NCBI RefSeq assembly: GCF_008831285.2 | Contig: NC_045138.2 | Coordinates: 4,805,205-4,869,204 of the forward strand | Direction: 5' to 3' | Origin: Nymphaea colorata | Lineage: Eukaryota; Streptophyta; Magnoliopsida; Nymphaeales; Nymphaeaceae | DNA length: 64,000 nt | Part shown: piece by piece, positions 26,901-38,473 of the stretch | How the letters are laid out: every line of letters starts with the position of its first letter | How positions within the stretch are numbered: position 1 is the first letter of the stretch | Made by a program: the position numbers and the translations under genes | The notes under the pieces: model-generated | Database searches by the model: none | The model's input: only the letters and a program-made list of their open reading frames with translations | What the model was told of the DNA's origin: nothing

Positions 26901-28087
26901 GATACAGCCATGAGAACCATATTTGATGAAATTATTGTTCCTTCTGCTCAAAGGTTTAAACCAGATATAATCTTGGTCTCCGCTGGGTAAGTTTAAGTAC
27001 TTATGTTTAGTGTGGAAAGTTATTCCTTTTTGTCTTTTCTGTCGCATTGATGTTGAAGGGGAGCAAGCTTCTTTCATAAAGTCTTTTGACCTTTTAACTC
27101 ATAAGTTAGGAAGTGTAGCATTTGACCAGAAGTTACCGTGCATTTGAGTGGTTTGTGAACAAAAAGCCATTAGCATAAATTGTCATAATCCTTTCAAGTG
27201 TCAGATTTGTCATTAATCTTAAAAGGAATTATTTTTGCATGCAATTCCATAGAGTTTTTTTTTTTTTTCGTGGATGGCAGTTCTGAATCTTCTGATATTA
27301 TCCTGTAAAAGGTCTTTTTATTGGGTTAATTGCATATGATGACATTTTCAAAATAGTGAATGCACTTATGAAAGGTAGATGCTGGTAGGAATTAGTCCAT
27401 TAAACTTTTAGCACCAAGGAAGGTTGTCACTGCATACACTACATAGATGAATACTCACACTTGAACTGCACATACACACATAAAGGCCTCTGTTACACTA
27501 CACAGTTGCACTTTTCTGTATTCAGAAGTAGAAGAAATCCAAGAAATTATATTACATGATGAGAATGATCACAGGATCTTGTGGATGGCACATATTGTCA
27601 GCTGTTGTGCTCAATATGTTGAATGGGATTGTACGAGTAGGCAATTAGATGATTGCTCTGATAACCTGATGTCATTTCCCATCCACAGGTTGCCTTGCAT
27701 CATACACTACTAAATGACAAATCACCATATTTTTGTTTGCATTTGGTGTCAAAGTCCTCTGTCCTCAAGAAATTTGTGTGTTTCAGCTACGATGCTCATG
27801 TGCTGGATCACCTAGCTTCTCTACAATTTACAACTTCCACATACTACATGCTGGCTTCCAATATCAAGCAATTGGCAGAGGACCTATGTGGAGGTCGCTG
27901 CGTGTTCTTCTTGGAAGGAGGGTACAATCTTCATTCACTCTCTTACTCAGTTGCGGACACATTTTTTGCATTTTTAGGTGAACCAAGTATTGCATCCAAA
28001 GTTGACAACCCAGCCATTCTTTATGAAGAACCAATGACCAAAGTGCGGAATGCAATCCAAAGAGTCAAGCATATACATTCTCTCTAG
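20913..28087 (+). CDS. HDA14: Histone deacetylase, HDA14-like (9 exons, 456 aa)
   Basis: Zn-dependent lysine deacetylase of the class II RPD3/HDA1 superfamily. Exons read from GT-AG borders with matching phases: 20913-21003, 22027-22265, 23961-24035, 24149-24250, 25419-25490, 25768-25824, 26024-26275, 26805-26986, 27787-28087; TAG at 28085. Seen in the protein: PPGHH with the catalytic His pair at residues 234-235, [10 protein letters not shown] giving Zn ligands D272 and H274, SAGYDAH giving the third Zn ligand D359, and LEGGYN with the catalytic Tyr at 403. All key residues are intact. From memory of the family, the sequence from about residue 90 to the end follows Arabidopsis HDA14 closely; that protein is slightly shorter. 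The first 40 or so residues are rich in Ser, Ala, Thr and Arg with almost no acid, which fits an organelle transit peptide (inference). The start at 20913 was chosen because only this frame joins exon 2 in phase. The gene stands alone. Confidence 0.95.
22824..22850. repeat. Perfect 27-bp inverted repeat in HDA14 intron 2
   Basis: GGTGCACACCTGA, one central A, then TCAGGTGTGCACC: a 13-bp perfect stem with a single-base centre. Confidence 0.9.
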
Positions 28088-28682
28088 ATCACCATAAATT
28101 CAACACCTCATATTTTATTTGTCTGACAAGGCTACACGTTGTAACTGTTAATATCATCTACACATATTGTTAATGTCATCTGCCTTCGTGGTGTAAACAC
28201 TCTAAGGTGTAAAGTTCTGATATGATCATATGTTATGTACTCGTTCTTGGTTGATAACTTAGAAAAGTTTCCTCTAGATTTTGTCTAACAGCTGATTAAG
28301 AAAGAAAATGGTTTTCTTCCAGTAATCGTATAGTGGCGCTGTTTATGAACTACTAATAGTATGCATAATTATCACTGATAAATGAAGAGATATGGCATTC
28401 ATTATATTTCTTTAAGTAATCGCAAGATCTTATGTATAATGTTAGAGAAATATCATGCAAGTAGTGACCGAACTAGACATGTGAATTGGTCTGCACAAAC
28501 ATGCAGTAAATTGCAAAAGTAATATAATGCAAGCACTGACGGCTAGAAATCTAAACTAGGGTGAGCAACGATGTACCATAAAATGGCATTATGGAAAAAA
28601 TCCAATCAGCAACTATGAAAACATCGGCTAGACTTTCCTTTTTAGGCTTCTGGGTTGATTGTTGATCAAACTAAAATATATG

Positions 28683-28719
<37 letters not shown>

Positions 28720-29500
28720 GTTTATATTTATTATAAAAACAACTTAGGACAAGTTGAATGAGAAGGAAAATATTCTGAAAATTCACTTCTTTGGTTATCT
28801 AAAAGATTTCAATGTTCCTTCAAAATCAGGAAATTCAGAACCATCACCTTCTCTTCAATGGAGCGACTTCATTGATCATAGTGAAGATTACTTTTTCTTT
28901 TTCATGAAAAATAACTCCTCTTTATAAGCCATCCATCAAAAGATGTTGCCACCAACTCCTGTGGTGCTTGAAGATGGATTATATGTTTCTAGAAGTCCCC
29001 GCAAATGATTGTAAAAGTTATTGAGGAGAAAAATAAAAGATAATAATAACATGAAGCAATCTTGCAGTTAAAAAGCAAAGGCATCATCACTTACAAAGAT
29101 TCATATGGTCAATAGGCCGATAATAATGAATTCATAAACACACAGAGACAAGTGCAAGCACATATCTCTAACCGAAAAAGAAAGATACATAATGTACGTG
29201 CGAACTGTACCCACTACTAGGACTACAACTAAATCCATTTTCCAGAATCAGTGAAAGGTACCGTGTTGTATGCATTTGAGTAAGTAGATGCAGTTACTAT
29301 GTCTTAACATAAGGATCCTTAGTTCTTTACCGTGCTACTAGTACTTTTTTACTGCTTAAAGAGATATATTGGTCATGACGATATGCATATACGGGCTGAC
29401 GAATCTCTAAATCTTCTTTTTGCGATTTTTTTTTGTCCCTACAAAGAAATATTTTGTCGTATTAACTATGAGTTATTTGTCGTACTTAAATTGGCGCATG
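28088..29500. other. Intergenic, downstream of the HDA14-like gene
   Basis: The 3' UTR and polyadenylation site should be within the first few hundred bases; none can be pinpointed. A (GA)n tract of about 32 bp lies at 28685-28718. No other gene seen. Confidence 0.5.
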
Positions 29501-29539
29501 AAATTACACACACCAAGGTTGTGTATATAACCAGCTTTG

Positions 29540-29830
29540 GGCAACCATGCCAAGCTTGCTGATGTAGACATAAAACGAAAGAGAACTTTCTCCTTGCATC
29601 AAAAGTCTATATGAAAAATAAAGAAGACAGATTTTACAAGGTTTTGAGAGAAGGTTGTCTTGTGTCCAAGGCTGTATAAAGAGATTTTTTACTAGCACAA
29701 AGGAATTAAAGAATACAAGAAATCACAACCCCCTCTCCCACAAACCTACAAAAGACAAAATTACATAAATGACGTTACAAAAAATGCATGGAAATTAAGA
29801 AAGCCTATTAATTATAGATTAAACTCCAGC
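29540..29830. repeat. Dispersed repeat, copy 1
   Basis: Shares with 32690-33060 the ordered blocks GCCAAGCTTGCTGATG, CTTGTGTCCAAGGCTGTA, AAAGAATACAAGAAA and AAAATTACATAAATGACGTT. Probably a retroelement remnant. Confidence 0.6.
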
Positions 29831-29985
29831 CTCCAACATTCTGATCTATGTAAAAAAGCGAGGGCCGTTGAGACGCAAATTCATACTTAATTTCATCATG
29901 TATATATATATATATACAGGGGAAGGAGGGCCAGCAAGGGCCCTAACCCTCCTTAATTTTTTTTTAATTTACATGTAAATTCCAA

Positions 29986-30055
29986 AAAATTTTATTTATT
30001 CTATATAAAATTTTATTTATTCTATATAAAATTTTATTTATTCTATATAAAATTT
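29986..30055. repeat. 21-bp tandem repeat, 3 copies
   Basis: Unit AAATTTTATTTATTCTATAT plus A, three times, within sequence resembling the body of the GGGGCGGAGCC family. Confidence 0.9.
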
Positions 30056-31227
30056 TTGAAAGATGATAAAACTTTAATTCAGACTTCTTCATAAAAAATT
30101 TATGGCTTAGGCCTATGTATATATGTCCAATCAAAGACCCCGAAAAGAAAAGGAAAAGGCTACTCAGGTTTGGCAAATAGAAAAACTGGCTACCCTTCAT
30201 CAAAATCCACGATCTCGTTCTCAGCCCAATCAAAAAGAAGGGAGGCAGAGAGAAGAAAACGAGTTTAGGGCATCAATGAGCACTATGCAAGAGGAATCAG
30301 CAGCCCTCCAGTCAGATTCAGGGGCTCTGGCGACGAATGCCGTATATCACTCACCGGCGAGATTCTCACCGGATCCCCTGCCACCGAAGATGTGCCCTTC
30401 ATTAGGCAGCTCCCTCATCGTCCCTAGCTGTGAACGTGAGATTCCTCAATTTCCCCTAGGAAGTACTGATGAAACAGATATGTCATTAGGACACGGGCAA
30501 TGAGCCAATGACATCTCTGTTGAGGTAAAGCGACAAAGCTAGGAAATGACATCTCACTGTCGAAAAAGGAAGGTCGTGATGCATTGAGCAGGGGCCAGAA
30601 GTGGCGAACAACCAAAAGAAACAAATTATACAGTAACCATTGATTTAGTTCAAACGATAGTTTCGTGAAAAAGAAAAAGAAGGTGGATATCAAGATACAG
30701 AATATATATAAAAATTGACCATTCAGGTTACTATAATAGGGGACATCAAATCTGAGCCATGATAATTAATTTTCTTTTTATCTCTCTCCTCCATCTCTTT
30801 TTCTAAAGGCCGGCCACTAGTTTGAGCCGAAATTTTTTTCAGGAGCGAACTAAACAGTCCAACGAACTTATTCGGGTAGGGTCAAACTAAACACGAATAT
30901 AAAAAACAGATTAAACAACCAATTTTTTTTTTTTGAATTTTTATAGTGTAATTTTTTTTTTCAATTAGTTGGGGTGGGGCCACTGCCTAGGCGGCCCCCC
31001 CTCCCTCTGAGAATCCCACCTACCGTAGGGTGGAGGGAACACTCACCTATCAAAGACGACAGAAGGAGCCCCCTGCGGCTCCTCCCTCCTGGTCGCTAAA
31101 GCCTGCAGGTTGGGTGTTGAGGAGGGAAGCTGTGCCGTCGGGGCTCCACTTGTCCAACCATGATCGTTCTCAACCCACAAACGTTGGTGGTGGGCAAAAC
31201 AAGAATATCTTACCCTTTGTGCCCGAG

Positions 31228-31335
31228 TCCTTTGTGCTCGAGTGGTCGGTGCAAATGGTTGGGGTGGGAGCTGGTATGGGGTTAGTTCCCATTTCGAATC
31301 CTAGGGTGTTAATTCCTTGTGCCAGAAAAAAAGGA
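31228..31335 (+). repeat. Possible tRNA-derived SINE head
   Basis: TGTGCTCGAGTGGTCGGTGC resembles an RNA polymerase III A box and ATTTCGAATCCTAGG, about 55 bp further on, a B box. The stretch ends near CCAGAAAAAAAGG. The order and spacing suit a plant SINE; I see no flanking duplication. Confidence 0.35.
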
Positions 31336-31435
31336 CGTCACAAACACATAATTTGAAATGTGGCATGGGCAGCACCTCAAAACACCAAAAGCAGGTTTCA
31401 TAGTTTAGAGTGACAAAGGATTAAATGAGGAAGAT

Positions 31436-31500
31436 AAAATACTTCTCTTTTTCACCCAAAAGAAGATGTTAAAATACTTCTCTTTTTCACCCAAAAGAAG
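31436..31500. repeat. 35-bp tandem duplication
   Basis: AAAATACTTCTCTTTTTCAC followed by CCAAAAGAAG occurs at 31436 and again at 31471. Confidence 0.95.
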
Positions 31501-32077
31501 TAGTTGGTATTAGAGTTTTCATAGGTTAATTAAAAATGACCAAATATCTCAGTATGGAAATACCATGTTAGTCAATCCTCAATTATTCATGGAACACCCA
31601 TCAAGATATAAGTAATAAAAATATTTATAAATAACACGACATAACGCAGCTTGGGCTTCCATTGTCCTGTTTCTTTGTCTATTTACTGCATCCAGCTGTT
31701 CATGCTATCTTCTTGACAGTAACTTCTGCAAAAGAGGAAATGGGAAGTTATGTTCAATATAAAAAGTGACACAATAAAGTTTGAAATTTGCAAAAGTACC
31801 TTGGCATGTCTCTTTACTGCAAGTGAAGAGTACCATCTCGAGTAACTTCTAGCAAAAAAGGAGAAAAAAAGATTCAATGATGCCAGACCAAATTGAGAAC
31901 AACCGCAAGATGGCCAGACAAGAAAGTCACTTTCTTAAAGGACCACAAAGTATACAGTCCTGGGAATTAATAAGCCGGGCTTTCTCTCGGAGCCGTGATT
32001 TCTCTTTCAGAGGTGAACTACTAGAGTTGTTTTTATGCATTAAATTCATTGACATGGAGACACCAACCAGTTGGGGA

Positions 32078-32484
32078 TACGGCTGTTCATGAGACGAGTT
32101 CGATTTCGTTAGCTCGAGCTCAACTTGGCTCCAGTTATTAAAACTCGAGCTCGGCTCGATTCAGCTCGAGCCGAAGATTGACTTGAGCCAAGCTAAACAT
32201 TTCATTAAAAAGTTATTTTCCTACATACTAGTCCTGTGCATATCCATTTGAGCAATCTACTTTTTTTTTTTGATAATTTTATATGACCCTACTTTATATA
32301 TTTTCTTTCTTAAGCTTAATCGAGCCGCACCCACTTGACTCGAGCTCGACTTGTTTACGTTGTCGAGTTCATCTCTTAACTAGAACTCGACTCGTTTAAT
32401 AAATGAGTCGAGTTCAATTCAAGTTTATCAAGCGAATTCGAGTCGAGTTGAGCTCGAGTTAGCTCGACTCGTTGAACAGCCCTA
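32078..32484. mobile_element. hAT-like MITE, second TCGAG copy
   Basis: 407 bp, from TACGGCTGTTCATGAG to TTGAACAGCCCTA, with flanks GTTGGGGA (32070-32077) and GTTGGAGG (32485-32492) matching at 6 of 8 positions. Same TCGAG/CTCGA interior as the copy at 7.9 kb; its left half also matches the fragment at 52.3 kb (GCCGAAGATTG, AAACATTTCATTA). Confidence 0.75.
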
Positions 32485-32689
32485 GTTGGAGGCGGATGCA
32501 AGGGGAGAGTGCCAGAAGATTTTCAAAAATTCAAAATTTTGCATGTAAAATTTAAAAATTCTAGTATAAGTTATATTTAGATTTTGAAAAATTATATTTT
32601 GGCTCCTTTAAAAAATTAAAACTATAGTTTGCCCCTGCAATGAAAAATTCATAGATCCACCCCCTGCAACCAGTTGTATCAAGAGGGCA

Positions 32690-33160
32690 ATCATGTCAAG
32701 CTTGCTGATGCAAACTTACAATGAGAATGAACTTTTTCCTTTGTACCAACCATGGACAAGAAAATTAATAACAGAAATCAACTGCCAAGTCTGTATTAGG
32801 AACGAGGTCCCATTTCTCTCTCTCTCTCTCTCTCTCACTTACGGCACCAAGAAGTCGAAGAAAAAAAAGGAAAAAAAAAAACAAAATTTTTATGTGGTTC
32901 AAAAACAAGGTTTTCTTGTGTCCAGGGCCGTACAGAGTTTTTCCACCATCACTAAAAAAAAAATAAAAATCAAAGAATACAGGAAACTCCCACACCCTTC
33001 TCCTTAAGCAAAAAATAAAATTACATAAATACCCTTACAAAAAATATACTGAAATTAAGGAAGCCAAGAAACCCTCTACCCCTTATCCTTAAAGGGCAAA
33101 CTCACAAAAAAATAAAATTACATGAATGCCTTTACAAAAAATCTATGAAAATTAGGCCCC
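32690..33160. repeat. Dispersed repeat, copy 2, with partial third copy
   Basis: Collinear with 29540-29830 (GTCAAGCTTGCTGATG, TTTATGTGGTTCAAAAACAA, CTTGTGTCCAGGGCCGTA, AAAATTACATAAATACC). The tail is repeated at 33080-33155 (AAAATTACATGAATGCC). A (CT)n run at 32816-32836 is inside. Confidence 0.6.
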
Positions 33161-33182
33161 GTTCAGGAAAAATCCTATGCAT

Positions 33183-34157
33183 GGGGTGAAAATAGTATGG
33201 GCAGGTGAAGTTTAACGCGGTGAGTGTAACACAGATCAAACGTCGAAAAATTTAACACAAAAAAACTGTACGAGCGGGTGAAGTTTAACACGCAAAAAAG
33301 TCCAACCTATGGAGGTCGGATTTTTTCCCACGAATTTTTTTGGGAGCCGTTAGGGCCCTCTCGTTCTCTCATTTTTTCTCCTCTTTTCCCTATGTTGACA
33401 CCCTTCTTCCCCTCTCCTCTCTCGCTGCCTCACCTCTCTTGCTCTCTCATTCCTCTCCTCTCTCGCTGCCTTTCCTCTCTCTGACACTAAGACAGCGGGT
33501 GAAAATGGTATGGGCAGGTGAAGTTTAACGTGATGAGAGTAACACAGATCAAACGTCAAAAAATTTAACACGAAAAAACTGTACGAGCGGGTGAAGTTTA
33601 ACACGCAAAAAAGTCCAACCTATGGAGGTCGAATTTTTTCACACGGATTTTTTTGGGAGCCGTTAGGGCCCTCTCGTTCTCTCATTTTTTCTCCTCTTTT
33701 CCCTACGCCCTTCTTCCCCTCTCCTCTCTCGCTGCCTCACCTCTCTCGCTCTCTCGTTCCTCTCCTCTCTCGCTGCATCACCTCTCTCGCTCTCTCGTTC
33801 CTCTCCTCTCTCGCTACCTTTCCTCTCTCTCACACTAAGACAGCGGGTGAAAATGGTATGGGCAGGTGAAGTTTAACGTGGTGAGTGTAACACAGATCAA
33901 ACGTCAAAAAATTTAATACGAAAAAACTGTACGAATGGGTGAAGTTTAACGCGCAAAAAAGTCCAACCTGTGGAGGTCGAATTTTTTCACGCGGATTTTT
34001 TTGGGAGTGGTTAGGGCCCTCCCGTTCTCCCATTTTTTCTCCTCTTTTCCCTAAGTCGATGCCCTTCTTCCCCTCTCCTCTCTCGCTGCCTCACCTCTCT
34101 CGCTCTCTCGTTCCTCTCCTCTCTCGCTGCCTTTCCTCTCCCTCACACTCAAACAGT
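33183..34157. repeat. Three-unit tandem repeat, unit about 313-348 bp
   Basis: Units start at GGGTGAAAATGGTATGGGCA: 33184, 33497 and 33845. Each has two GGTGAAGTTTAAC motifs, then TGGAGGTCGAATTTTTTC, GGGAGCCGTTAGGGCCCTCT (GGGAGTGGTT in unit 3) and a CT-rich tail of TCTCTCGCTGCCTCACC subrepeats. Unit 2 is about 35 bp longer because it has one more subrepeat. Similar open frames in each unit reflect the repetition, not genes. Confidence 0.9.
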
Positions 34158-34723
34158 TTTAAGATAACTATTGCTAATTTACATTTTCCTTTCACACACA
34201 CACAAGCGATATGTCCGAGACCATTTGGGTGAAGGACAGCAGCCAAACCACTTAAATTCTTGTTAGAAAATATAGAATTATCCTCGGTGATAAATATGAA
34301 ATGTATCATGTAAGGTCTCTTCCTTACATATGGTTTTTTGGCTTCATGTTTATATTGGAGGATTTTTTGTGGGGTATTAGACACTATTTAAAGTGTGACA
34401 TTAGTTTGTAGTGGCTCTAAGGACAGTTTAGAAACATAAAACATTTTCCAGGCATTTTTTATGATCGGCCATTGGCGTCCCAAGGTAATCCGCAATGGTT
34501 GGGCACAAAGCATCGGTAGGCTCAGGGCTTAATGTGGAGAGGTGGCGAAAATTATGAACTAAGTAGCACCCACCATTTGTAGTTCAAAGGAGTAGCCAGC
34601 ACCCACAAGAGGATTGATTTGATGACCATGCTTGTACTGCTTATATAAAATTTAAAAAAATGATATTTTCGGTAATTAATTTCAAGGTCTCCATTGCAAA
34701 CCTGCTGGAGGAGGCTGGAGGCC

Positions 34724-34916
34724 CTAGGGGAGGAGCCAATGGGGGAGCGACATGGGCCCAGGCCCCATTTCAATTTTTTTTTAAAAATTACATATAAAAT
34801 TTAGAAAATTTTACTTGTTTTATATAAAAGTTTTGAAAAATAATATTTCAGCCCTCATCAAAATCTAAAATATTTAATTCGGCCCCTTCATAAAAAATTT
34901 CTAGCTCCACCCCTAG
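34724..34916. mobile_element. Small inverted-repeat element of the GGGGCGGAGCC family
   Basis: 193 bp, from CTAGGGGAGGAGCCA to TAGCTCCACCCCTAG (about 12 of 15 positions inverted-complementary). The interior has CAGGCCCCATTTCAATTTTT, then TTTTGAAAAATAATATTTC and TTCGGCCCCTTC, matching the element at 62.8 kb. Confidence 0.6.
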
Positions 34917-35136
34917 AAGGCCTCCATCCTTTATTATAAAGATATGAATATATACAAATGCTTTCAATGGTAGAGCACTCTAAGTTTAAATGTCAAACTT
35001 TAAAGAGCACTCACATACTAAAAAAACTGAAAATAACTTTTTATATGTAAATAAAGTAAGGCCTTCATTTATCTTATATAATTTTTTTGAAAAATTATAT
35101 TTGGTTTCTCATTAAAATTTTGAAATTATAATTGAG

Positions 35137-35137
<1 letters not shown>

Positions 35138-35220
<83 letters not shown>

Positions 35221-35940
35221 CTTGGCGCAAAGAAGGTGAACTAATCAATGGGAAGGTCAACTTGAGCATGATTTGGTGTATGACCAAGTTCATAATCTTT
35301 CCAACTTGCCTTCCCCCACCAGCTTTAAGGGCGTGTTTGTTTCATAAGGTTTCCAGGTCAAGAGAGGTCAATTTCCTTGGGAAAACAACAAACTTTTTTT
35401 GGGTAATGGAAAATTTGTGGGCTTAGCATTACTTGGAGCATTGTCGCCTTCTATAATGAGTCACATAATGTAAGAACAAGGAAGATTTTTTTTGTTGGTT
35501 TCTGACCTCAAATTCTTTCACTGTTTTTATTTCAAAATTCGACCTTTCTTTTTCTTTTTATGATTGAAACAAGTTTAAGTAGATTTTTGAATTAAATTGG
35601 TCTGATTCAAATCAGAATCCACTCTGAACTGCATGGACTAAAATAAATTTATATTTTTTTAGTGAAAATTCTGAAAGAATAAAAAAATGAAAACATAAAG
35701 AAGCACCGAGGAATCAACAAAATTCACTCAGGCTCCTTTCAGACTGCACGGCTTTGACAATTCTGATGGGAAGAAACATGGCCAAATGGTCATTTCCTTG
35801 AGAACAAGACAAAACCATTTAATGGTACAATCTTGTCAAATACAACTTGTCTTAGTTCGCTTCAGAAGAAATTCAGATGCCACTATATTCCTCACAAATA
35901 AATTAAATTTTAAGAAAAAACGCGATGCCTAGGAAACATC

Positions 35941-36008
<68 letters not shown>

Positions 36009-36086
36009 CTAAAATTTTTGAACAGTTTATCATGATTGATTGAGAAATTTTTTAATCAATCTTTTAAAAAGTTAGAGTGACCGTTC

Positions 36087-36133
<47 letters not shown>
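35138..36133. repeat. Three large (AT)n tracts upstream of the XND1-like gene
   Basis: (CA)n(TA)n at 35138-35218, (AT)n at 35943-36006 and (AT)n at 36089-36133; the sequence between is AT-rich with no gene. Confidence 0.9.
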
Positions 36134-36136
<3 letters not shown>

Positions 36137-37304
36137 AAAAAAAAAAGAAATTGGTAAATACAATCTTAAGTAAAGACAAAAACTATGCCAACTAAAAATA
36201 AATATTAAAATGGATTTTATGCAATCTTACGAGTACAATCTTATTTAAGAGGATTTGATGAGCAATTTGACTTGAATAATGTTTTTTTAATAATAAAAAA
36301 TGATGTGATCTTCTAACATCAAAATTTTTGATAATAAAAAAATCACAATTTTTTATAAAATAACTTGAAATATAAAATATTTTAAATTAGATTCCCGTTT
36401 CATATTTTTTACGTTTTCTTTACAATACTATTTTAACTTCAACCCCGGATCGACAGCGCACTGCATGATTATCACACATGTTTCTTTTTTCTTTCTTCTT
36501 TTTTTTGGAAATTAAGGTGAATAACAACTCGTATTTTTAACTTTAAAGTAATTTTATATTAACCCTAAAGATTTGTCGTGATGGACGATGATTCCTAGGC
36601 GCTCCATATAATGAGGCTTCATGTGACGTCACCAAATTTTCTCGGATTGAAATTTCTTCATGTAGTCCAAAGCCTACACTGTACAGCTTACTTGCAACTG
36701 CAACTGTTCAACCAGAAAAGTAAAAATAAAAAAAAAGTTACTTGACTATGTGTATTTGAGAGGTGAGCAAAAAGAGAAAAAAAATAAGAGCCAAAACTTT
36801 TGGCTCTCTTTCTTTTAGGGTTTAAAATTGAGTGACTATTGACATCTATACATTGAACCTACCCTCTTTTAATATAGAAACATATCTTCATGAGTCAAAG
36901 ACACGGCCGAATAACCCACTTTTAAGGCGAAGCCATATATAGGTTGGTGTGGATAGTTACAAACACAAAGTTATTAATTTTTTTTATTTTTACATTAAGA
37001 TCGTTTTGTTATATATATAAGTGTCCATTCAAGTATGAAAACTTATGTATCAGTGTTCCTTTAAAAAAAAAATTTCTCTCTGCTACTGATTATGTGCATT
37101 TTGTAAACAAAATTAATATCAAGTTGGCTTTATATATAAATCAGACGCTTTCAAATGAGTTCTGGATCAAAAGTAAATATTTTTAACAACAGAATTATGG
37201 GATACGAAGGCGGTCCCGTTCACTGCGGGTTCCTCTTTAAATCCGGGAACCAAGTAGGGCAGCATCGTTTCACTTGTCCTATACACAGGAAGAGAAGAAA
37301 AAAG
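36134..37304. other. Upstream region of the XND1-like gene
   Basis: AT-rich, no other gene. CATATATAGG at about 36930 is a possible TATA box, but the transcription start cannot be set. The bases just before the ATG (AAGAAAAAAGATGG) are purine-rich, as is common in plant leaders. Confidence 0.4.
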
Positions 37305-38195
37305 ATGGGAGATAAGATAAGCCTTCCCCCGGGTCTCAAGTTCTTCCCAACCGATGAAGATCTCGTTCTTCACTATCTCTATAGGAAGGTCAAACTTCTC
37401 CCTTGCTACTCAGACTTCATCGCAGAGATAGATCTTCACAGCTACAATCCTTGGGAGCTACCAGGTCTCTCTCTGCCTCTCTCTCTCTCTCTTCTTTGAT
37501 TTGGATCTTTCTTTTGGAAAAATAAATTTCCAACCAGTAAACAATATCACATAAGAAGTTGATTAGCTGATGGATCAGTCAGCTGCTACTTTCCGTGCCT
37601 CACCTTTTTATACAAAAGAAAATGTTGGTAGTTGGAATTTGGGTTGGAAACTTCACTTGCATTTACAACAGAGTGGAGGCCAAGCCTGATTGTGAAGACG
37701 ATGACAGCTGTAAGAGTTGAGTTTTCCTAAGTGCCAACACTAAACAGCTTATTCCGTATAAGTTGTATGAAACGATGAATTTGGTGGAAATATACATACT
37801 TTAAAGTTCAAGTTCTCTGAATACTTTCACTGAAAGCATGAATCTTTATATATAGTGTGGAAGCCATTGAGATGTGTTGAAACTTTTGGTGTTGGGATTG
37901 GTCAGGTAAGGCTTCGGGTGGCAGCAAAGAATGGTATTTCTACAGCCAAAAACCAAGAAACTACAGGAAGAACTCCATAAAATACAGACCTGCTGCATCT
38001 GGACATTGGCGGGTGACAGGCATGGATGAGCCCATATCAAATGGGAGCACTATCGTTGGGTGTAAGAGATCTCTGGTCTTCTACACCGGCAAGGCTCCAA
38101 GTGGGACAAAAACTGACTGGGTCATGGATGAATATAGCCTCTTGGAATCAACAACCAGGGAGTGTAAGAAGCGTGGGAGCTCAAGAACTGTTAAG

Positions 38196-38250
<55 letters not shown>

Positions 38251-38473
38251 CTCTTTCTAAATGGGTAGGGAAAATATGCAGGTATCTGGAGACTGGGTAT
38301 TATGCAGGATCAAAGAGAGAGGCCTTCATTCAGAGATGAAATGTGAAGAAGATGATGATGATGAAGGGACAGAGTTGTCAGCTATGGATGAGATCTTCTT
38401 TTCCTTGGCGGACGACTTCGATGAAATAACTTCACCAATCAACCAGCAGTTCGCTGCCGCATTCTTGCACTAG
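37305..38473 (+). CDS. XND1: NAC transcription factor, XND1/NAC104-like (3 exons, 211 aa)
   Basis: Plant NAC-domain transcription factor. Exons are 37305-37464, 37906-38189 and 38282-38473; phases 1 and 0 agree and TAG is at 38471. The start gives MGDKISLPPG; residues 8-25 are a NAC subdomain A (PPGLKFFPTDEDLVLHYL). WELPGKA spans the first intron, GHWRVTGMDEPI is subdomain C, LVFYTGKAPSGTKTDWVMDEY is near the end of exon 2, and DWVLCRI (152-158) opens exon 3. The short acidic tail EEDDDDEGTELS at 170-181, followed by MDEIFFSL, is what identifies XND1/NAC104, an inhibitor of xylem vessel differentiation in Arabidopsis. Length matches that family (about 210 aa). The second intron is only 92 bp and contains a (CT)n microsatellite of about 55 bp. 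In-frame ATGs upstream at 37155 and 37197 are less likely starts because they add a non-NAC leader. Confidence 0.9.

Noticed and set aside
30123-30503. 126-codon open frame on the + strand
   Set aside because: No family, no splice context, and it starts in a TE-like AT-rich repeat; not supported as a gene.
33278-34232. Repeated open frames with Leu/Ser/Pro-rich protein
   Set aside because: Products of the three-unit tandem repeat and its CT-rich subrepeats.
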